Of a stretch of 64,000 nucleotides of DNA, positions 9,425 to 19,403 are shown in pieces. A program made the translations under genes and the position numbers. The notes below the pieces were generated by a model. That model was given only the letters and a program-made list of their open reading frames with translations. It made no database searches and was not told where the DNA came from. The DNA comes from Thermoanaerobaculia bacterium (lineage in GTDB: Bacteria > Acidobacteriota > Thermoanaerobaculia > Multivoradales > JAIOJS01). Numbering within the stretch: the stretch's first letter is position 1; each line of letters begins with the position of its first letter. The stretch is from the NCBI GenBank assembly GCA_030429235.1, contig JAUIDB010000015.1, positions 60,657-124,656 on the forward strand. Reading direction: 5' to 3'.

Positions 9425-9900
9425 AGCGGTGGGAAGCCTGGACGGTCCACCTGGCCACCCTCCTGGTCGGCGGTACCGGCGTGGTCTACGCCATCCTGCG
9501 CTACTGCGTCCAACCCACAGACGAGTTCGCCGTCGTCAACCATCCGCTGCAGCCGACCTTCCAGCACTTCCACGTACTGCTCGCTCCTCTGCTGGTGTTC
9601 GCCGCCGGCTTGATCTGGCGCCACCACGTTTGGGCCCACTGGAGGGCCGGGGTCCCCCGGAGGCGGCGTAGCGGACTGACTCTGCTCGCCAACCTGGCCC
9701 CGATGATCGCCTCGGGTTACCTGATCCAAACCACGGTGAGTCCGTTCTGGCGGAAGACCTGGGTGATCCTCCACCTGGTCACGTCGGCGCTCTGGCTCGT
9801 CGCCTACGGAGCCCACTTCGTCGCCGGACTCCGCAGAGCCTCTGCCACCCGCCGTCGGGAACGTCGTGTCGTGCGGCGGACGGCCCTCGACCCGTACTGA
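9421..9900 (+). CDS. Small 4-TM membrane protein with helix histidines, candidate b-type cytochrome
   Basis: I do not recognise a named family. The 159-residue protein has four predicted membrane helices (about 9-28, 48-66, 86-105 and 113-135) and a basic C terminus. Histidines 10, 49/51, 68/69, 118 and 132 lie in or next to helices. His118 and His132 are separated by 13 residues in one helix, the spacing seen in bis-haem cytochrome b helices. This suggests a quinol-oxidising anchor passing electrons to the FMN protein encoded immediately upstream, with which it overlaps by 4 bp. Haem binding is inference. Confidence 0.6.
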   Translation: MKRWEAWTVHLATLLVGGTGVVYAILRYCVQPTDEFAVVNHPLQPTFQHFHVLLAPLLVFAAGLIWRHHVWAHWRAGVPRRRRSGLTLLANLAPMIASGYLIQTTVSPFWRKTWVILHLVTSALWLVAYGAHFVAGLRRASATRRRERRVVRRTALDPY

Positions 9901-9914
9901 ACCGCCGAGACCGA

Positions 9915-9945
9915 CGCCGGCGGTCGCCCCCTCTTGGCGCCGGCG
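9915..9945 (+). terminator. Possible hairpin after the flavin cluster
   Basis: CGCCGGCG at 9915-9922 and again at 9938-9945 can pair with each other across a 15-nt loop. It lies just after the 4-TM protein stop and just before the leu promoter. There is no T-run, so a rho-independent terminator is uncertain. Confidence 0.3.
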
Positions 9946-9958
9946 GCAGGGACCGCAG

Positions 9959-9988
9959 TTGACAAGGGGCGGACCACTCTCGTAGGCT
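9959..9988 (+). promoter_or_regulatory. Predicted leu operon promoter
   Basis: TTGACA at 9959-9964 and TAGGCT at 9983-9988 are separated by 18 bp. The leader ATG begins only 10 nt after the -10, so the predicted transcript has a 5' untranslated region of about 4-5 nt. The ilv promoter on the other strand has the same geometry. Confidence 0.7.
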
Positions 9989-9998
9989 GCCGCTTCCC

Positions 9999-10139
9999 AT
10001 GAGCCAAGCCCGGAACCTCGAAGTGCGATCCACGGCCCCTTGCTACCAAGGGATCGAGATCCTCCGTTCCGACCTCGGTGCGCTCGGTCTAGGCTGCCTA
10101 CTACTAATTCCCGCTGGGGGTTATCAGGACCTGCCGTAG
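9999..10139 (+). CDS. leuL: leu operon leader peptide (46 aa, leucine CTA codons)
   Basis: ATG at 9999 opens a 46-codon frame ending at TAG 10137-10139. Its key segment is GLGCLLLIP: four CTA leucine codons (10089-10091 and 10098-10106) and an ATT. CTA and ATT look rare in this GC-rich sequence, and three CTA codons are consecutive. The codons are followed at once by an RNA segment that can form an antiterminator. No Shine-Dalgarno lies upstream; translation is probably leaderless. Ribosome stalling for lack of charged Leu-tRNA would switch on leuACDB. The peptide is longer than classical enterobacterial leader peptides (about 15-30 aa). Confidence 0.85.
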   Translation: MSQARNLEVRSTAPCYQGIEILRSDLGALGLGCLLLIPAGGYQDLP

Positions 10140-10199
10140 ACCGTTCGAGAGCACACCGTCCCTGAAAACCCCCCGCCCTTCGTGGTCGGGGGGTTTTTT
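10116..10199 (+). promoter_or_regulatory. leu transcription attenuator (antiterminator and terminator)
   Basis: Terminator: AAAACCCCCC (10165-10174) pairs perfectly with GGGGGGTTTT (10188-10197), followed by T residues to 10199. Antiterminator: GGGGGTTATCAGG (10116-10128) can pair with CCTGAAAACCCCC (10161-10173), 12 of 13 positions, which removes the terminator's 5' arm. The 5' antiterminator arm begins 9 nt after the last leader CTA codon and lies inside the leader ORF. A ribosome that reads through to the stop would therefore mask it and let the terminator form. Confidence 0.85.
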
Positions 10200-10215
10200 C
10201 GTTTCAGGAGCCAGG

Positions 10216-11829
10216 ATGCAACCGACGAACACTCCCACCATCACCCTCTTCGACACCACCTTGCGCGACGGCGAACAATCGCCGGGCGCCAGTCTGACCA
10301 GCGCCGAAAAGCTCGAGGTCGCCCGACAGCTAGCTCGGCTCGAGGTCGATGTCATCGAGGCCGGGTTTCCCGCCGCCAGTCCCGACGATCTCGAAGCGGT
10401 ACGGCGGATCGCCCAGACCGTGGGGACGGCCGACGGTCCGATCATCGCGGGCCTGGCCCGGGCCATGCCCGGGGATATCGACGCGGCCTGGGAGGGTGTC
10501 CGCCACGCTCGTCGTTCTCGGATCCATACCTTCCTGGCCACCTCGCCGCTGCACATGGAGCGCAAGCTCGGCCTGCGCCCCGACCAGGTGGTGGAGCGAG
10601 CAGCCGCAGCCGTCCGCCAGGCCGCGACCTACTGCGATGACATCGAGTTCTCCGCCGAAGATGCCACTCGCTCGGATCCCGGGTTCCTGGTCGAGGTCAT
10701 CGCGGCGGCGATCGAAGCCGGAGCCACCACGATCAACATCCCCGACACCGTGGGGTACGCCCTGCCCGCCGAGTACGCTGCCCTCATCCTGAGATTACGA
10801 ACCGAAACCCCCGGTGCCAACGCGGTCGTCTGGTCGGTCCACTGCCACGACGATCTCGGACTCGCCACCGCCAACACCCTGGCCGGTCTCGAAGCCGGGG
10901 CGCGGCAAGCCGAGGTCACCATCAACGGCCTCGGAGAGCGGGCGGGCAATGCGAGTCTCGAGGAGGTGGTCATGGCCCTGCACACCCGACGCTCAGAGAC
11001 CACCTGCCGCACCCGCGTCGACACCCGGCAACTGACCCGCACAAGTCGCATGGTGAGCCACTACACCGGCATGGTCGTCGCTCCGAACAAGGCGATCGTG
11101 GGCGACAACGCATTCGCCCACGAGGCGGGAATCCATCAGCACGGCATGCTCCGCGATCGCCGTACCTACGAGATCATGACCCCTACCGACGTCGGAGCCG
11201 ACGGGACCCGGCTCGTGCTCGGCAAACACTCCGGCAAAGCCGCGCTCAGGCAGCGCCTCGAGCAGTTGGAGTGTCCGGTCACCGAGGAGGAACTCGTCTC
11301 GCTGTTCGAGCGCTTCAAGCAGCTCGCCGAACGACAAAAGCAGGTCACCGACCGCGACCTGCGGGCTCTGGTTGACCACGAGTCCGAGGTTCACGACGGG
11401 CGCTACTCCCTGGTCGACCTCCAGGTCTCTTGCGGCCGACCGGGACTGTCGACCGCCACCGTGCGTCTCGCCGATCGCAACGGCGAAGAGCGCGTCGCCG
11501 CCTCGGTGGCGGATGGCCCCGTGCACGCCGCGTTCCGAGCCATCGACAGCCTGCTCCAAACCTCGAGCACCCTCGTCGAGTACAACGTCCACGGCGTCAG
11601 TTCGGGGCACGACGCGCTGGGAGAGGTTACCGTTCGGCTGGCCCCGGCTGGCGACAGCTCGGCCGCCTACGGGGGGTACGGCGCGGACATCGACATCATC
11701 ACGGCGTCGGCCCAGGCCTACCTGGCCGCCCAGAACCGTCTGGTCGAAGCCAACGGCAACGAAGGGAGCGCGGCCGCCTGGCTCGATCGTCCCGATTCCC
11801 CCCGACCCGAGAGCGAGGTCTACCGATGA
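10216..11829 (+). CDS. leuA: 2-isopropylmalate synthase
   Basis: The 537-residue protein condenses 2-ketoisovalerate with acetyl-CoA, the first committed step of leucine synthesis. The catalytic TIM barrel has [12 protein letters not shown] (residues 13-24), the metal-site HCHDDLG and [20 protein letters not shown] and [10 protein letters not shown] mark the C-terminal half of the catalytic region. The remainder is the LeuA dimer/allosteric domain, so feedback by leucine is expected. ATG at 10216 has AGGAG upstream. It lies 17 nt after the attenuator T-run. Confidence 0.97.
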   Translation: MQPTNTPTITLFDTTLRDGEQSPGASLTSAEKLEVARQLARLEVDVIEAGFPAASPDDLEAVRRIAQTVGTADGPIIAGLARAMPGDIDAAWEGVRHARRSRIHTFLATSPLHMERKLGLRPDQVVERAAAAVRQAATYCDDIEFSAEDATRSDPGFLVEVIAAAIEAGATTINIPDTVGYALPAEYAALILRLRTETPGANAVVWSVHCHDDLGLATANTLAGLEAGARQAEVTINGLGERAGNASLEEVVMALHTRRSETTCRTRVDTRQLTRTSRMVSHYTGMVVAPNKAIVGDNAFAHEAGIHQHGMLRDRRTYEIMTPTDVGADGTRLVLGKHSGKAALRQRLEQLECPVTEEELVSLFERFKQLAERQKQVTDRDLRALVDHESEVHDGRYSLVDLQVSCGRPGLSTATVRLADRNGEERVAASVADGPVHAAFRAIDSLLQTSSTLVEYNVHGVSSGHDALGEVTVRLAPAGDSSAAYGGYGADIDIITASAQAYLAAQNRLVEANGNEGSAAAWLDRPDSPRPESEVYR

Positions 11830-13247
11830 GTGGCCGCACCCTCTTCGACAAGATCTGGGACGCTCACGTCGCGATGGCCGAGACTCCCGAACACCCCGCC
11901 GTTCTCGGGATCGACCTGCACTTCGTCCACGAAGTGACCTCACCTCAGGCCTTCGCGGAACTCAACCGGCGCGGTCTCACGGTCCGTCGACCGGATCGCA
12001 CGGTGGCCACGATGGATCACTCGACCCCTACCCTGCCGATGAGTCGCGCCACCCTGGCCGTACTCGACCCGTCGGGCGCCCACCAACTCGACCAGTTGGA
12101 GACCAACTGCGCGCGACATCGGATCCCCCTGTTCGGCCTGGAAAGCGACCACCAGGGGATCGTGCACGTGATCGGCCCCGAACTGGGCCTGACGCAGCCG
12201 GGCATGACCATCGTCTGTGGCGACTCTCACACCAGTACGCACGGCGCCTTCGGCGCGTTGGCGTTCGGAATCGGAACCAGCGAGGTGGGCCATGTCCTGG
12301 CTACCCAAGGCCTCCTCCAGAGACGGCCCCAGACCTTCGAAGTACGGGTCGAGGGTCGACTACGGCCTGGGGTCACCGCCAAAGACCTGGTTCTCTATCT
12401 GATCTCACGACTCGGCATCGACGCCGGCACCGGATCCGTCTTCGAGTACCGAGGAGAGGCGATCGAAGCTCTGACGATGGAGGAACGGATGACCCTGTGC
12501 AACATGTCGATTGAGGCCGGAGCCCGGGCGGGGCTCGTGGCCCCCGACCAGACGACCTTCGACTACCTCCGCGGACGCGCCTACGCGCCCCGAGGCCAAG
12601 CCTGGGAGGAGGCGCGCCGCCGCTGGAGCGAACTGCCAACCGACGCCGACGCGACCTTCGACCGATCGGTGACCTTCGACGCCGCCACGATCGAGCCAAT
12701 GCTCACCTACGGCACCAACCCCGCCATGGCCGTCGGCATCCGCGAACCGATCCCCGATCGTGCGGTCGGTTCGGACGACGAGAGTCTGCGCAAAGCACTC
12801 GACTATATGGGGTTCCGGTCGGGCGACCAGCTCCTCGGTCAACCGATCGACGTCGTCTTCATCGGCAGTTGCACCAACGCTCGGCTCTCCGACCTCACGG
12901 CGGCGGCTCGCATCCTCGAGGGGCGCCGCGTCGCGGACCAAGTCCGCATGCTCGTGGTGCCCGGCTCGCGGCAGGTCAAACGTCAGGCCGAAGAACTCGG
13001 CCTCGACGAGGTCTTTCGGGCCGCCGGAGCGGAGTGGCGGGAGGCAGGTTGCTCGATGTGTCTCGCCATGAACGGTGATCAGATCGAGCCCGGTCAGTAC
13101 GCCTTGAGCACCTCGAACCGGAACTTCGAGGGCCGACAGGGAGCCGGGGGCCGCACGCTACTCGCCAGCCCGATCACCGCCGCCGCCTCGGCCATCGCCG
13201 GAGCGATCGTCGACGCGCGAGAGACCCAGGTGGAGGTGGCATCGTGA
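11826..13247 (+). CDS. leuC: 3-isopropylmalate dehydratase large subunit
   Basis: The 473-residue aconitase-family subunit works with LeuD to isomerise 2- to 3-isopropylmalate. [24 protein letters not shown] is characteristic. Cluster-ligand cysteines appear in FIGSCTN and AGCSMC. The ATG overlaps the leuA stop (ATGA), and its own stop overlaps leuD (GTGA), so the two subunits are co-translated. Confidence 0.97.
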   Translation: MSGRTLFDKIWDAHVAMAETPEHPAVLGIDLHFVHEVTSPQAFAELNRRGLTVRRPDRTVATMDHSTPTLPMSRATLAVLDPSGAHQLDQLETNCARHRIPLFGLESDHQGIVHVIGPELGLTQPGMTIVCGDSHTSTHGAFGALAFGIGTSEVGHVLATQGLLQRRPQTFEVRVEGRLRPGVTAKDLVLYLISRLGIDAGTGSVFEYRGEAIEALTMEERMTLCNMSIEAGARAGLVAPDQTTFDYLRGRAYAPRGQAWEEARRRWSELPTDADATFDRSVTFDAATIEPMLTYGTNPAMAVGIREPIPDRAVGSDDESLRKALDYMGFRSGDQLLGQPIDVVFIGSCTNARLSDLTAAARILEGRRVADQVRMLVVPGSRQVKRQAEELGLDEVFRAAGAEWREAGCSMCLAMNGDQIEPGQYALSTSNRNFEGRQGAGGRTLLASPITAAASAIAGAIVDARETQVEVAS

Positions 13248-13876
13248 AGCCGTTCACGACCCTGCAGAGTCGCGTGGTTGGTCTACCCGTCGACAACATC
13301 GATACCGATCAGATCATCCCGGCCCGATTCCTCAAGGGAGTCGATCGTCTGGGCCTCGGCGAGGGGCTGTTCGCCAACTGGCGCGACGATCCGGAGTTCG
13401 TCCTGAACCGCCCCCAACTCCAGGACGCACGAATTCTGATCAGCGGTGAGAACTTCGGCTGCGGTAGCTCGCGAGAACACGCGGCCTGGGCCCTGCTCGA
13501 CTTCGGTTTCCGGGCGGTGATCAGCTCACGCTTCGGTGACATCTTCCGGAGCAACGCCCTGAAGAACGGGCTCCTCCCGGTCGAGCTTCCCCACGCCGTC
13601 GTCCGCCAACTGATGCACCACGCCCGTGAACCCGCGGGCCTCCACCTCGAGATCGACCTCGAGGGTTCCAGGGTCCGGACTCTCGCCACCGGACCGGATT
13701 CGTCGACCGCAGAGAGCTGGCCGTTTACGGTCGATCCCTTCTCCCGCCGCTGCCTGCTCGAGGGGATCGACCAACTCGGATTCCTGCTCCGCCAGGTCCC
13801 AGCCATCGAGCGCTGGGAGGCCTCGCGGCCGGTACAGACCCCGACTTCTTCAGTTCCACAGGAGCATCGTTCATGA
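13244..13876 (+). CDS. leuD: 3-isopropylmalate dehydratase small subunit
   Basis: The 210-residue swivelling-domain subunit contains [16 protein letters not shown] near residue 16 and [17 protein letters not shown] near residue 67, both diagnostic of LeuD. GTG at 13244 overlaps the leuC stop. The C-terminal ~20 residues are variable. It forms the LeuCD heterodimer. Confidence 0.97.
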   Translation: MKPFTTLQSRVVGLPVDNIDTDQIIPARFLKGVDRLGLGEGLFANWRDDPEFVLNRPQLQDARILISGENFGCGSSREHAAWALLDFGFRAVISSRFGDIFRSNALKNGLLPVELPHAVVRQLMHHAREPAGLHLEIDLEGSRVRTLATGPDSSTAESWPFTVDPFSRRCLLEGIDQLGFLLRQVPAIERWEASRPVQTPTSSVPQEHRS

Positions 13877-15015
13877 AAGCCAAGATCGTCGTTCTCCCCG
13901 GGGACGGGATCGGACCCGAGGTCACTCAGGCGGCCCGCGACGTGCTGGTCGCCGTCGGCAGCCACCAGGGTCACGTCTTCGACTTCCGCGAGCACGACCT
14001 GGGCGGGGTGGCCATCGACCGGCACGGCACACCGCTACCCGAACCGACGGTGTCGGCGTGCCAAGAGGCCGACGCCATCCTGCTGGGGGCGGTGGGCGGA
14101 CCGCAGTGGCCCCCGGCGACCGACCGCCCTCGACCGGAGCAGGGACTGCTCGGCCTTCGACAGGCCCTTGGCCTCTACGCCAATCTGCGACCGATCCCCA
14201 CCTTTCCGACCCTGGCCCACCGGGTTCCCCTGCGCGCTTCGGTTGTCACGGGTACCGACCTCCTCTTCGTCCGTGAACTCACGGGGGGAATCTACTTCGG
14301 CCCGCGGCAGGAAGCGGGGAGTTCCGGTCGGGCCAGCGACACCATGGTGTACTCCCGAGACGAGGTCGAGAGAGTGGCGGAGGTCGCCTTCCGCGCCGCT
14401 CGCCAGCGCCGCCACCGCGTGGCGTCGATCGACAAGGCCAACGTCCTGGCGTCGATGCGGCTCTGGCGCACGGTGGTAAGCGAGGTAGCGGCGGGATACC
14501 CGGACGTAGAGCTCGAGCACTGCCTCGTCGATTCGGCCGCGATGCGCCTGCTCACGGCGCCCCGCGAGTTCGACGTGATCCTCGCCCCCAACCTCTTCGG
14601 CGACATCTTGAGTGACGAGGCCTCCGTACTGGCGGGCTCGCTGGGCCTCCTGCCTTCGGCTTCACTCGGGGACGACTCGCGAGGTTTGTACGAGCCGGTC
14701 CACGGCTCGGCTCCCGACATCGCCGGCCAGGGAATCGCCAACCCTCTGGGAGCGATCCTGTCGGCGGCCCTCCTGTTGCGGTACTCGCTCGGTCTGGACC
14801 GGGAAGCGTCGCGGATCGAAAGCGCGGTGCGGGCCACGCTGGCGGATGGGATCCACCCTCGGGACCTCTCCGAGGCACCCGGGGCGACCACGGCGGCGAC
14901 CACTCGCGCCGTGATCGAGAGGCTCTGGCAGCCGACCGACGCGAGCGACGCCGTGCCTCCGCCCGGGACTGCCCCCGGCCCCGCCGCGCGTTGCCGAAGG
15001 ACGGGTATGACCTGA
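13873..15015 (+). CDS. leuB: 3-isopropylmalate dehydrogenase
   Basis: The 380-residue enzyme oxidatively decarboxylates 3-isopropylmalate to 2-ketoisocaproate using NAD. It has [10 protein letters not shown] at the N terminus, [10 protein letters not shown], the [12 protein letters not shown] metal/substrate loop and [15 protein letters not shown]. The last ~25 residues are a Pro/Ala-rich tail beyond the usual end. ATG overlaps the leuD stop. It converges on ilvA with a 47-bp gap. Confidence 0.96.
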   Translation: MKAKIVVLPGDGIGPEVTQAARDVLVAVGSHQGHVFDFREHDLGGVAIDRHGTPLPEPTVSACQEADAILLGAVGGPQWPPATDRPRPEQGLLGLRQALGLYANLRPIPTFPTLAHRVPLRASVVTGTDLLFVRELTGGIYFGPRQEAGSSGRASDTMVYSRDEVERVAEVAFRAARQRRHRVASIDKANVLASMRLWRTVVSEVAAGYPDVELEHCLVDSAAMRLLTAPREFDVILAPNLFGDILSDEASVLAGSLGLLPSASLGDDSRGLYEPVHGSAPDIAGQGIANPLGAILSAALLLRYSLGLDREASRIESAVRATLADGIHPRDLSEAPGATTAATTRAVIERLWQPTDASDAVPPPGTAPGPAARCRRTGMT

Positions 15016-15062
15016 ACCAACCCGCGAGGCGGGAGGTGGGGGGCGGATCCTCGGGCCCTCCC

Positions 15063-16085
15063 CTACCTCACTCCCGCTGCCCTCCGAGAGGCTGGTCCCA
15101 GCCGGGCTACCACTTCGCCGAGACGATCGAAGTCGAGGTTGGCGCCACTGGTGATGGCCACCAGGGAGGTAGTGCTCCGACCCACCCGCGACCGGGCCCA
15201 GCGCTTCAATCCCGCGAGCGCCAGGGCTCCTGCGGGTTCCATCAGGACTCGGGTCTCGGCGAAGAGATCTCGCATCGCCTGGCAGATCTCCTCGGACGAA
15301 ACGACGAGGAGTTCATCGACCGACTGGCGACACAACTCGAAACAGAGCTCTCCGACCTCCTGCACGGCCACGCCATCGGCAAACGCCCCGACCTCGCGGA
15401 GTCGCACCCGGCGGCCGGCCTTCCACGATCGCGACATCGCATCGGCCTCGTCTGGCTCCACCCCGACGATCCGTACTTCGGGGCGCAGACGGCGTACCAG
15501 GGTGGCCACTCCCGCCAGCAAACCACCGCCGCCGACCGGGACGAAGAGAGCTTCGATCGGATCGGGGTGCTGTCGACAGATCTCCAACCCGACGGTGCCC
15601 TGGCCGGCGATCACCTCGGGATTGTCGAACGGATGTAAGAGGAAATACTCCAGCTGAGCGGCGAGTTCCGTCGCCCGGCTCGCCGCTTGGTCGAAGGTAG
15701 CTCCGTGGAGGAGAACCTCCCCTCCCAGCGCCTCGACGGCCTCCACCTTGGTGGTCGACGCTCCCCGCGGCATGACGACCACCGCCGGCACTCCCAACTG
15801 GCGCGCCGCCAGGGCCACCCCCTGGGCGTGGTTGCCGGCCGACGACGCGACCACTCCCGGCACTGGACCCTGGCGGCAGCGGGAAGCCAAGGCGTGGTAC
15901 GCACCGCGGCACTTGAAGGACCTGGTGGGCTGAAGATCCTCTCGTTTGAGCCAGACCGGCTGCCCGACCTCTCGGGACAGACGCCCGGCGCACTCCAGGG
16001 GACTCTCGATTGCCACGTCGTAGACCGGAGCCGTCAGGGTCGCCTCGACGACGCTCTGGCGGACGCCTAGACCACCGGTACTCAT
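15063..16085 (-). CDS. ilvA: Threonine ammonia-lyase lacking the regulatory domain
   Basis: This PLP fold-type II enzyme (340 aa) has the PLP-lysine motif [11 protein letters not shown], the [10 protein letters not shown] loop and the GGGGLLAG phosphate-binding glycine loop. It deaminates threonine to 2-ketobutyrate for isoleucine synthesis. It stops soon after ITSGANLDF, so the C-terminal ACT-like regulatory domains of E. coli IlvA are absent and isoleucine feedback may be lost. ATG at 16085 overlaps the ilvD stop (ATGA). It is the last gene of the ilv operon, which supports a biosynthetic rather than catabolic role. Confidence 0.92.
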   Translation of the reverse strand: MSTGGLGVRQSVVEATLTAPVYDVAIESPLECAGRLSREVGQPVWLKREDLQPTRSFKCRGAYHALASRCRQGPVPGVVASSAGNHAQGVALAARQLGVPAVVVMPRGASTTKVEAVEALGGEVLLHGATFDQAASRATELAAQLEYFLLHPFDNPEVIAGQGTVGLEICRQHPDPIEALFVPVGGGGLLAGVATLVRRLRPEVRIVGVEPDEADAMSRSWKAGRRVRLREVGAFADGVAVQEVGELCFELCRQSVDELLVVSSEEICQAMRDLFAETRVLMEPAGALALAGLKRWARSRVGRSTTSLVAITSGANLDFDRLGEVVARLGPASRRAAGVR

Positions 16086-17791
16086 TCGTCCGTCACACAG
16101 CCGAGAGCCGCCGAGCTCACGCACTTGACGTACCGAGCCAGTACCCCGGACAGCTGCTGGACCGGCGGAGACCAGCCCCTGGTCCGACGATCGAACTCTG
16201 TCGGTGCGACCTCGACCTCGAGGGTTCGCCGCACACTGTCGATCCGTACCATGTCACCGTCCTCGACCAGGGCGATCGGACCACCCTCCTGCGCTTCCGG
16301 CGTCACGTGGCCGACGATGAAGCCGTGCGAACCGCCCGAGAAGCGGCCATCGGTGATCAGAGCCACCCGATCCGCCAGTCCCGCCCCGACCAGGGCCGAG
16401 GTTGGCGTCAACATCTCCGGCATTCCGGGTCCGCCCTTCGGCCCTTCGTAGCGAATCACCACCACGTCGCCCGCACCGATCTTCCCTCGCTCCAACCCCC
16501 GAAGCATCTCCTCTTCGGAGTCGAAGACCCGGGCGGGACCGGCGAACCGGAGGCCCTCCTTGCCCGTGATCTTGGCCACGGCCCCATCCGGCGCGAGATT
16601 CCCACGCAGGACCTGGAGGTGTCCGTTGGGCTTGAGAGGTCGGTCCAGCGGCCGCACCACCCGCTGTCCAGGCTGCAAAGCCGGAGCATCGGCCAGATTC
16701 TCGGCCTGGCTGCGCCCGGTGACGGTACGACAGGCACCGTGCAGCAGTCCGGCCTCCAGGAGGTACTTGAGCAGCGCCGAACTCCCGCCGACTTCGTGCA
16801 GGTCGGTCATCAGGAAGCGACCACTCGGCTTGAAGTCGCCCAGCAGCGGGGTCCGGTCGCTCACTGACTGCACATCGTCGAGGGTGAGGTCGAGCCCGAC
16901 CGCTCGGGCGATCGCGATCAGATGCAGTACCGCGTTGGTCGAACCGCCGACCGCCACCACCGCGGTCAAGGCGTTCTCGAAGGCTTCGCGCGTCAGGATC
17001 GCCCGTGGCGTCCACTGCGACTCCAGGAGGCCACGAACCGCCCGGGCAGCGCGGCGGCATTCGGCCCTCTTGTCCGCTCCCTCGGCGGGGGCGGAAGCGC
17101 CGCCGGGCAGACTCATGCCCAACGCCTCGATGGCGATCGCCATGGTGTTTGCGGTGTACATCCCTCCACAGGCCCCCGCTCCGGGACAGGCATGGGCCAC
17201 GATCCGACGTCGCTGCTCCTCGTCGATTCGACCCGCGACCCACGCCCCGTAGCTCTGAAAGGCGGAGACGACGTCGAGGCGCTCTCCGTCCACGCATCCC
17301 GGGCGGATGGTCCCGCCGTAGACCACCAGACCGGGACGATCGAGGCGCGCGAGCGCGATCAGGCACCCGGGCAGGTTCTTGTCGCACCCGGGTAGAGCCA
17401 CCACCGCGTCGTAGTGGTGAGCCCGCACCACGGTCTCGATGGAGTCCGCAATCAGGTCCCTCGACGGCAGGGAGTAGCTCATCCCCTCGGTGCCCATCGA
17501 GATGCCGTCGCTGACCCCGATGGTGTTGAATCGCAATCCGACCAGCCGCTCGGCGGTGACCCCCTGCTTCACCTCAGCGGCGAGATCTGCCAGGTGCATG
17601 TTGCAGGGATTGCCCTCGTACCAGACGCTGGCAATGCCGATCTGGGGTCGCGCGAGGTCCTCTTCTCGTAGACCGGTGGCCCGCAACATCGCCTGCGAGG
17701 CCCCCTGCGAAGCTGGTTCGGTCAGTCTCCGACTGTAGCGATTCAGCGGTGCCTTCGCCGCCGTCTGGCCCGCTCCTGTCGGCGAAGTCAC
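16082..17791 (-). CDS. ilvD: Dihydroxy-acid dehydratase
   Basis: The 569-residue IlvD/Edd-family enzyme dehydrates 2,3-dihydroxy-3-methyl acids to the 2-keto acids of valine and isoleucine. Three cluster cysteines are visible in [15 protein letters not shown] and [15 protein letters not shown] at 17791 overlaps the ilvC stop (GTGA) and gives the family's usual length. The open frame upstream to 18154 lies inside ilvC and is not real. Confidence 0.96.
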   Translation of the reverse strand: MTSPTGAGQTAAKAPLNRYSRRLTEPASQGASQAMLRATGLREEDLARPQIGIASVWYEGNPCNMHLADLAAEVKQGVTAERLVGLRFNTIGVSDGISMGTEGMSYSLPSRDLIADSIETVVRAHHYDAVVALPGCDKNLPGCLIALARLDRPGLVVYGGTIRPGCVDGERLDVVSAFQSYGAWVAGRIDEEQRRRIVAHACPGAGACGGMYTANTMAIAIEALGMSLPGGASAPAEGADKRAECRRAARAVRGLLESQWTPRAILTREAFENALTAVVAVGGSTNAVLHLIAIARAVGLDLTLDDVQSVSDRTPLLGDFKPSGRFLMTDLHEVGGSSALLKYLLEAGLLHGACRTVTGRSQAENLADAPALQPGQRVVRPLDRPLKPNGHLQVLRGNLAPDGAVAKITGKEGLRFAGPARVFDSEEEMLRGLERGKIGAGDVVVIRYEGPKGGPGMPEMLTPTSALVGAGLADRVALITDGRFSGGSHGFIVGHVTPEAQEGGPIALVEDGDMVRIDSVRRTLEVEVAPTEFDRRTRGWSPPVQQLSGVLARYVKCVSSAALGCVTDE

Positions 17792-18834
17792 GGGCCACTC
17801 CGAGATACAGTCCCTGGCGGAAACTCTCCTTCCAGGGCGTCGGCCGAATGCAGGAAACGCATCATCGAACGCAGTCCGCGACCGACGCGCTCGATCGGAT
17901 GTGCCTCCTCCTGCGCGCGGCGGCGCAACAGTTCGGGCGAACCGTCCTGGTACTCGCGCACCCAGCCCGCGGCGTAGCGTCCCTCCTGAATGTCCCGCAG
18001 CATCCGCCGCATCTCCTGTCTCGTCTCCGCCGTCACCAGCCGGTCTCCACCCTCGTAGCCACCGTGCTCGGCCGTGTCCGACACGCTGTTCCACATCTCC
18101 TGCAATCCCCCTCGATAGAGCAGATCGACGATCAACTTGAGCTCGTGCAGACACTCGAAGTAGGCGACCTCAGGCTGATAGCCAGCCTCGACCAGGGTGT
18201 CGAAACCACTTCGGACCAGGGCGGTCACCCCCCCGCAGAGGACGGCCTGTTCACCGAACAGATCCGTTTCGGTTTCCTCGGCGAAGGTGGTCTCCAGAAC
18301 CCCAGCCCTCGTGCACCCGATGCCGTGGGCGTAGGCCAGGGTGCGTTCCCGGGCCGTGGTCGTCGTATCCTGAGCGATGGCGAGGAGGCCTGGCGTTCCT
18401 TCTCCCCGCTCGAAGACCTCTCGCACCCGGTGCCCCGGCGATTTCGGAGCCACCAAGCCCACGTCGATTCCCGGCGGCGGGGTGATCGCACCGAAATGGA
18501 GGTTGAAGCCGTGGGCAAAGAGGAGGAGGTCTCCGACCTGTAGGTTGGGTGCGACCTCCGTCTCGAACACTTCGGGTTGCGAGGGATCTGGCAACAGCAT
18601 CGCCACCACGGAGGCCTGCTGTGTCGCCTGGGCGAGGGTCGCCACCGTCAGCCCGTCCGTCTCGGCGGCACGCCAACGGTGGCTCTCGCGGCGTAGGCCG
18701 ACGATCACGTCGAGCCCGGAGTCTCGAAGATTGAGGGCGTGAGCCCGACCCTGGCTGCCGTAGCCGAGCACGGCGATTCGGACTCCCCGGAGCGGCTGCA
18801 GAGAGCTATCGTTTTCGTAGTAGATCGTGGTCAT
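17788..18834 (-). CDS. ilvC: Ketol-acid reductoisomerase
   Basis: The 348-residue class I enzyme reduces and rearranges acetolactate and acetohydroxybutyrate. The Rossmann motif [17 protein letters not shown] begins near residue 25, [10 protein letters not shown] is conserved, and the knotted domain has the metal ligands in [12 protein letters not shown] and [13 protein letters not shown]. The start is the ATG at 18834, which overlaps the ilvN stop and has AGGAG upstream; the longer frame to 18942 is inside ilvN. Confidence 0.96.
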   Translation of the reverse strand: MTTIYYENDSSLQPLRGVRIAVLGYGSQGRAHALNLRDSGLDVIVGLRRESHRWRAAETDGLTVATLAQATQQASVVAMLLPDPSQPEVFETEVAPNLQVGDLLLFAHGFNLHFGAITPPPGIDVGLVAPKSPGHRVREVFERGEGTPGLLAIAQDTTTTARERTLAYAHGIGCTRAGVLETTFAEETETDLFGEQAVLCGGVTALVRSGFDTLVEAGYQPEVAYFECLHELKLIVDLLYRGGLQEMWNSVSDTAEHGGYEGGDRLVTAETRQEMRRMLRDIQEGRYAAGWVREYQDGSPELLRRRAQEEAHPIERVGRGLRSMMRFLHSADALEGEFPPGTVSRSGP

Positions 18835-19403
18835 CGTCGGTCTCCTCGGTCTTGGTTCGAGTTGGTCGTGGAATCGGAGTCGGAAACAGCGTGCAACCGC
18901 AAAGACGAGCGGCTCGGTCGCCCTCGACTCATGGCGACACACTCCGAAGAGGCGACCTCCAGCACGCCATGCGGGGCGAGAAGGTCGAGGAAGGTCTGGA
19001 TCTCCGCGGGCTCACCCATCATCTCGACGATCGCCGACTCGGTGGAAAGGTCGGCGACCCGAGCGCCGAAGACCGAGCAGAGGGCGTTCAGAGCGGGCAG
19101 TGCCTCGGCCGCAGGCGTCAGCTTGACGAGCACGAGGTCGCGACACACTGTCGGCCGCGGCCCCAGCGGTTCGACCCGGATCACTTCGACGAGCTTCGAC
19201 AGGTTGTCGGCGACACGCCGCGCCACGGAGGCCGGCCCGGCCACCGTCACCGTCAGCCGCCGGCACCCCGCGAGTTCGCTGCGGCCCATCGAGAAGCTGC
19301 GGACCTCGAAGTGCCGGCGCCGCAACATGCCGACGACCCGATCGAGGACCCCGAAGCGGTCCTCGACCAGGGCGACGACGGTTTCAGTCTCTTCGCCGCT
19401 CAT
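18831..19403 (-). CDS. ilvN: Acetolactate synthase small (regulatory) subunit
   Basis: The 190-residue protein starts with an ACT domain ([31 protein letters not shown] in pieces over residues 6-36) and has the IlvH-type second domain ([16 protein letters not shown]). It binds valine and activates or inhibits the catalytic subunit encoded immediately upstream. ATG at 19403 overlaps the ilvB stop (ATGA). The last ~25 residues are Ser/Asp-rich and divergent. Confidence 0.93.
   Translation of the reverse strand: MSGEETETVVALVEDRFGVLDRVVGMLRRRHFEVRSFSMGRSELAGCRRLTVTVAGPASVARRVADNLSKLVEVIRVEPLGPRPTVCRDLVLVKLTPAAEALPALNALCSVFGARVADLSTESAIVEMMGEPAEIQTFLDLLAPHGVLEVASSECVAMSRGRPSRSSLRLHAVSDSDSTTNSNQDRGDRR

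Noticed and set aside
10165..10199. Hairpin read as a simple terminator of the flavin cluster
   Set aside because: It follows a promoter and leader ORF, competes with an antiterminator and lies just before leuA, so attenuation explains it better.
11430..11825. In-frame extension upstream of leuC
   Set aside because: It overlaps leuA completely; the ATGA junction at 11826 and family length fix the true start.
15016..15062. Possible terminator between convergent leuB and ilvA
   Set aside because: GC-rich partial inverted repeats are present but pairing is imperfect and there is no T-run on either strand.
17792..18154. In-frame extension upstream of ilvD
   Set aside because: It overlaps ilvC; GTG at 17791 forms the usual GTGA junction and gives the normal family length.
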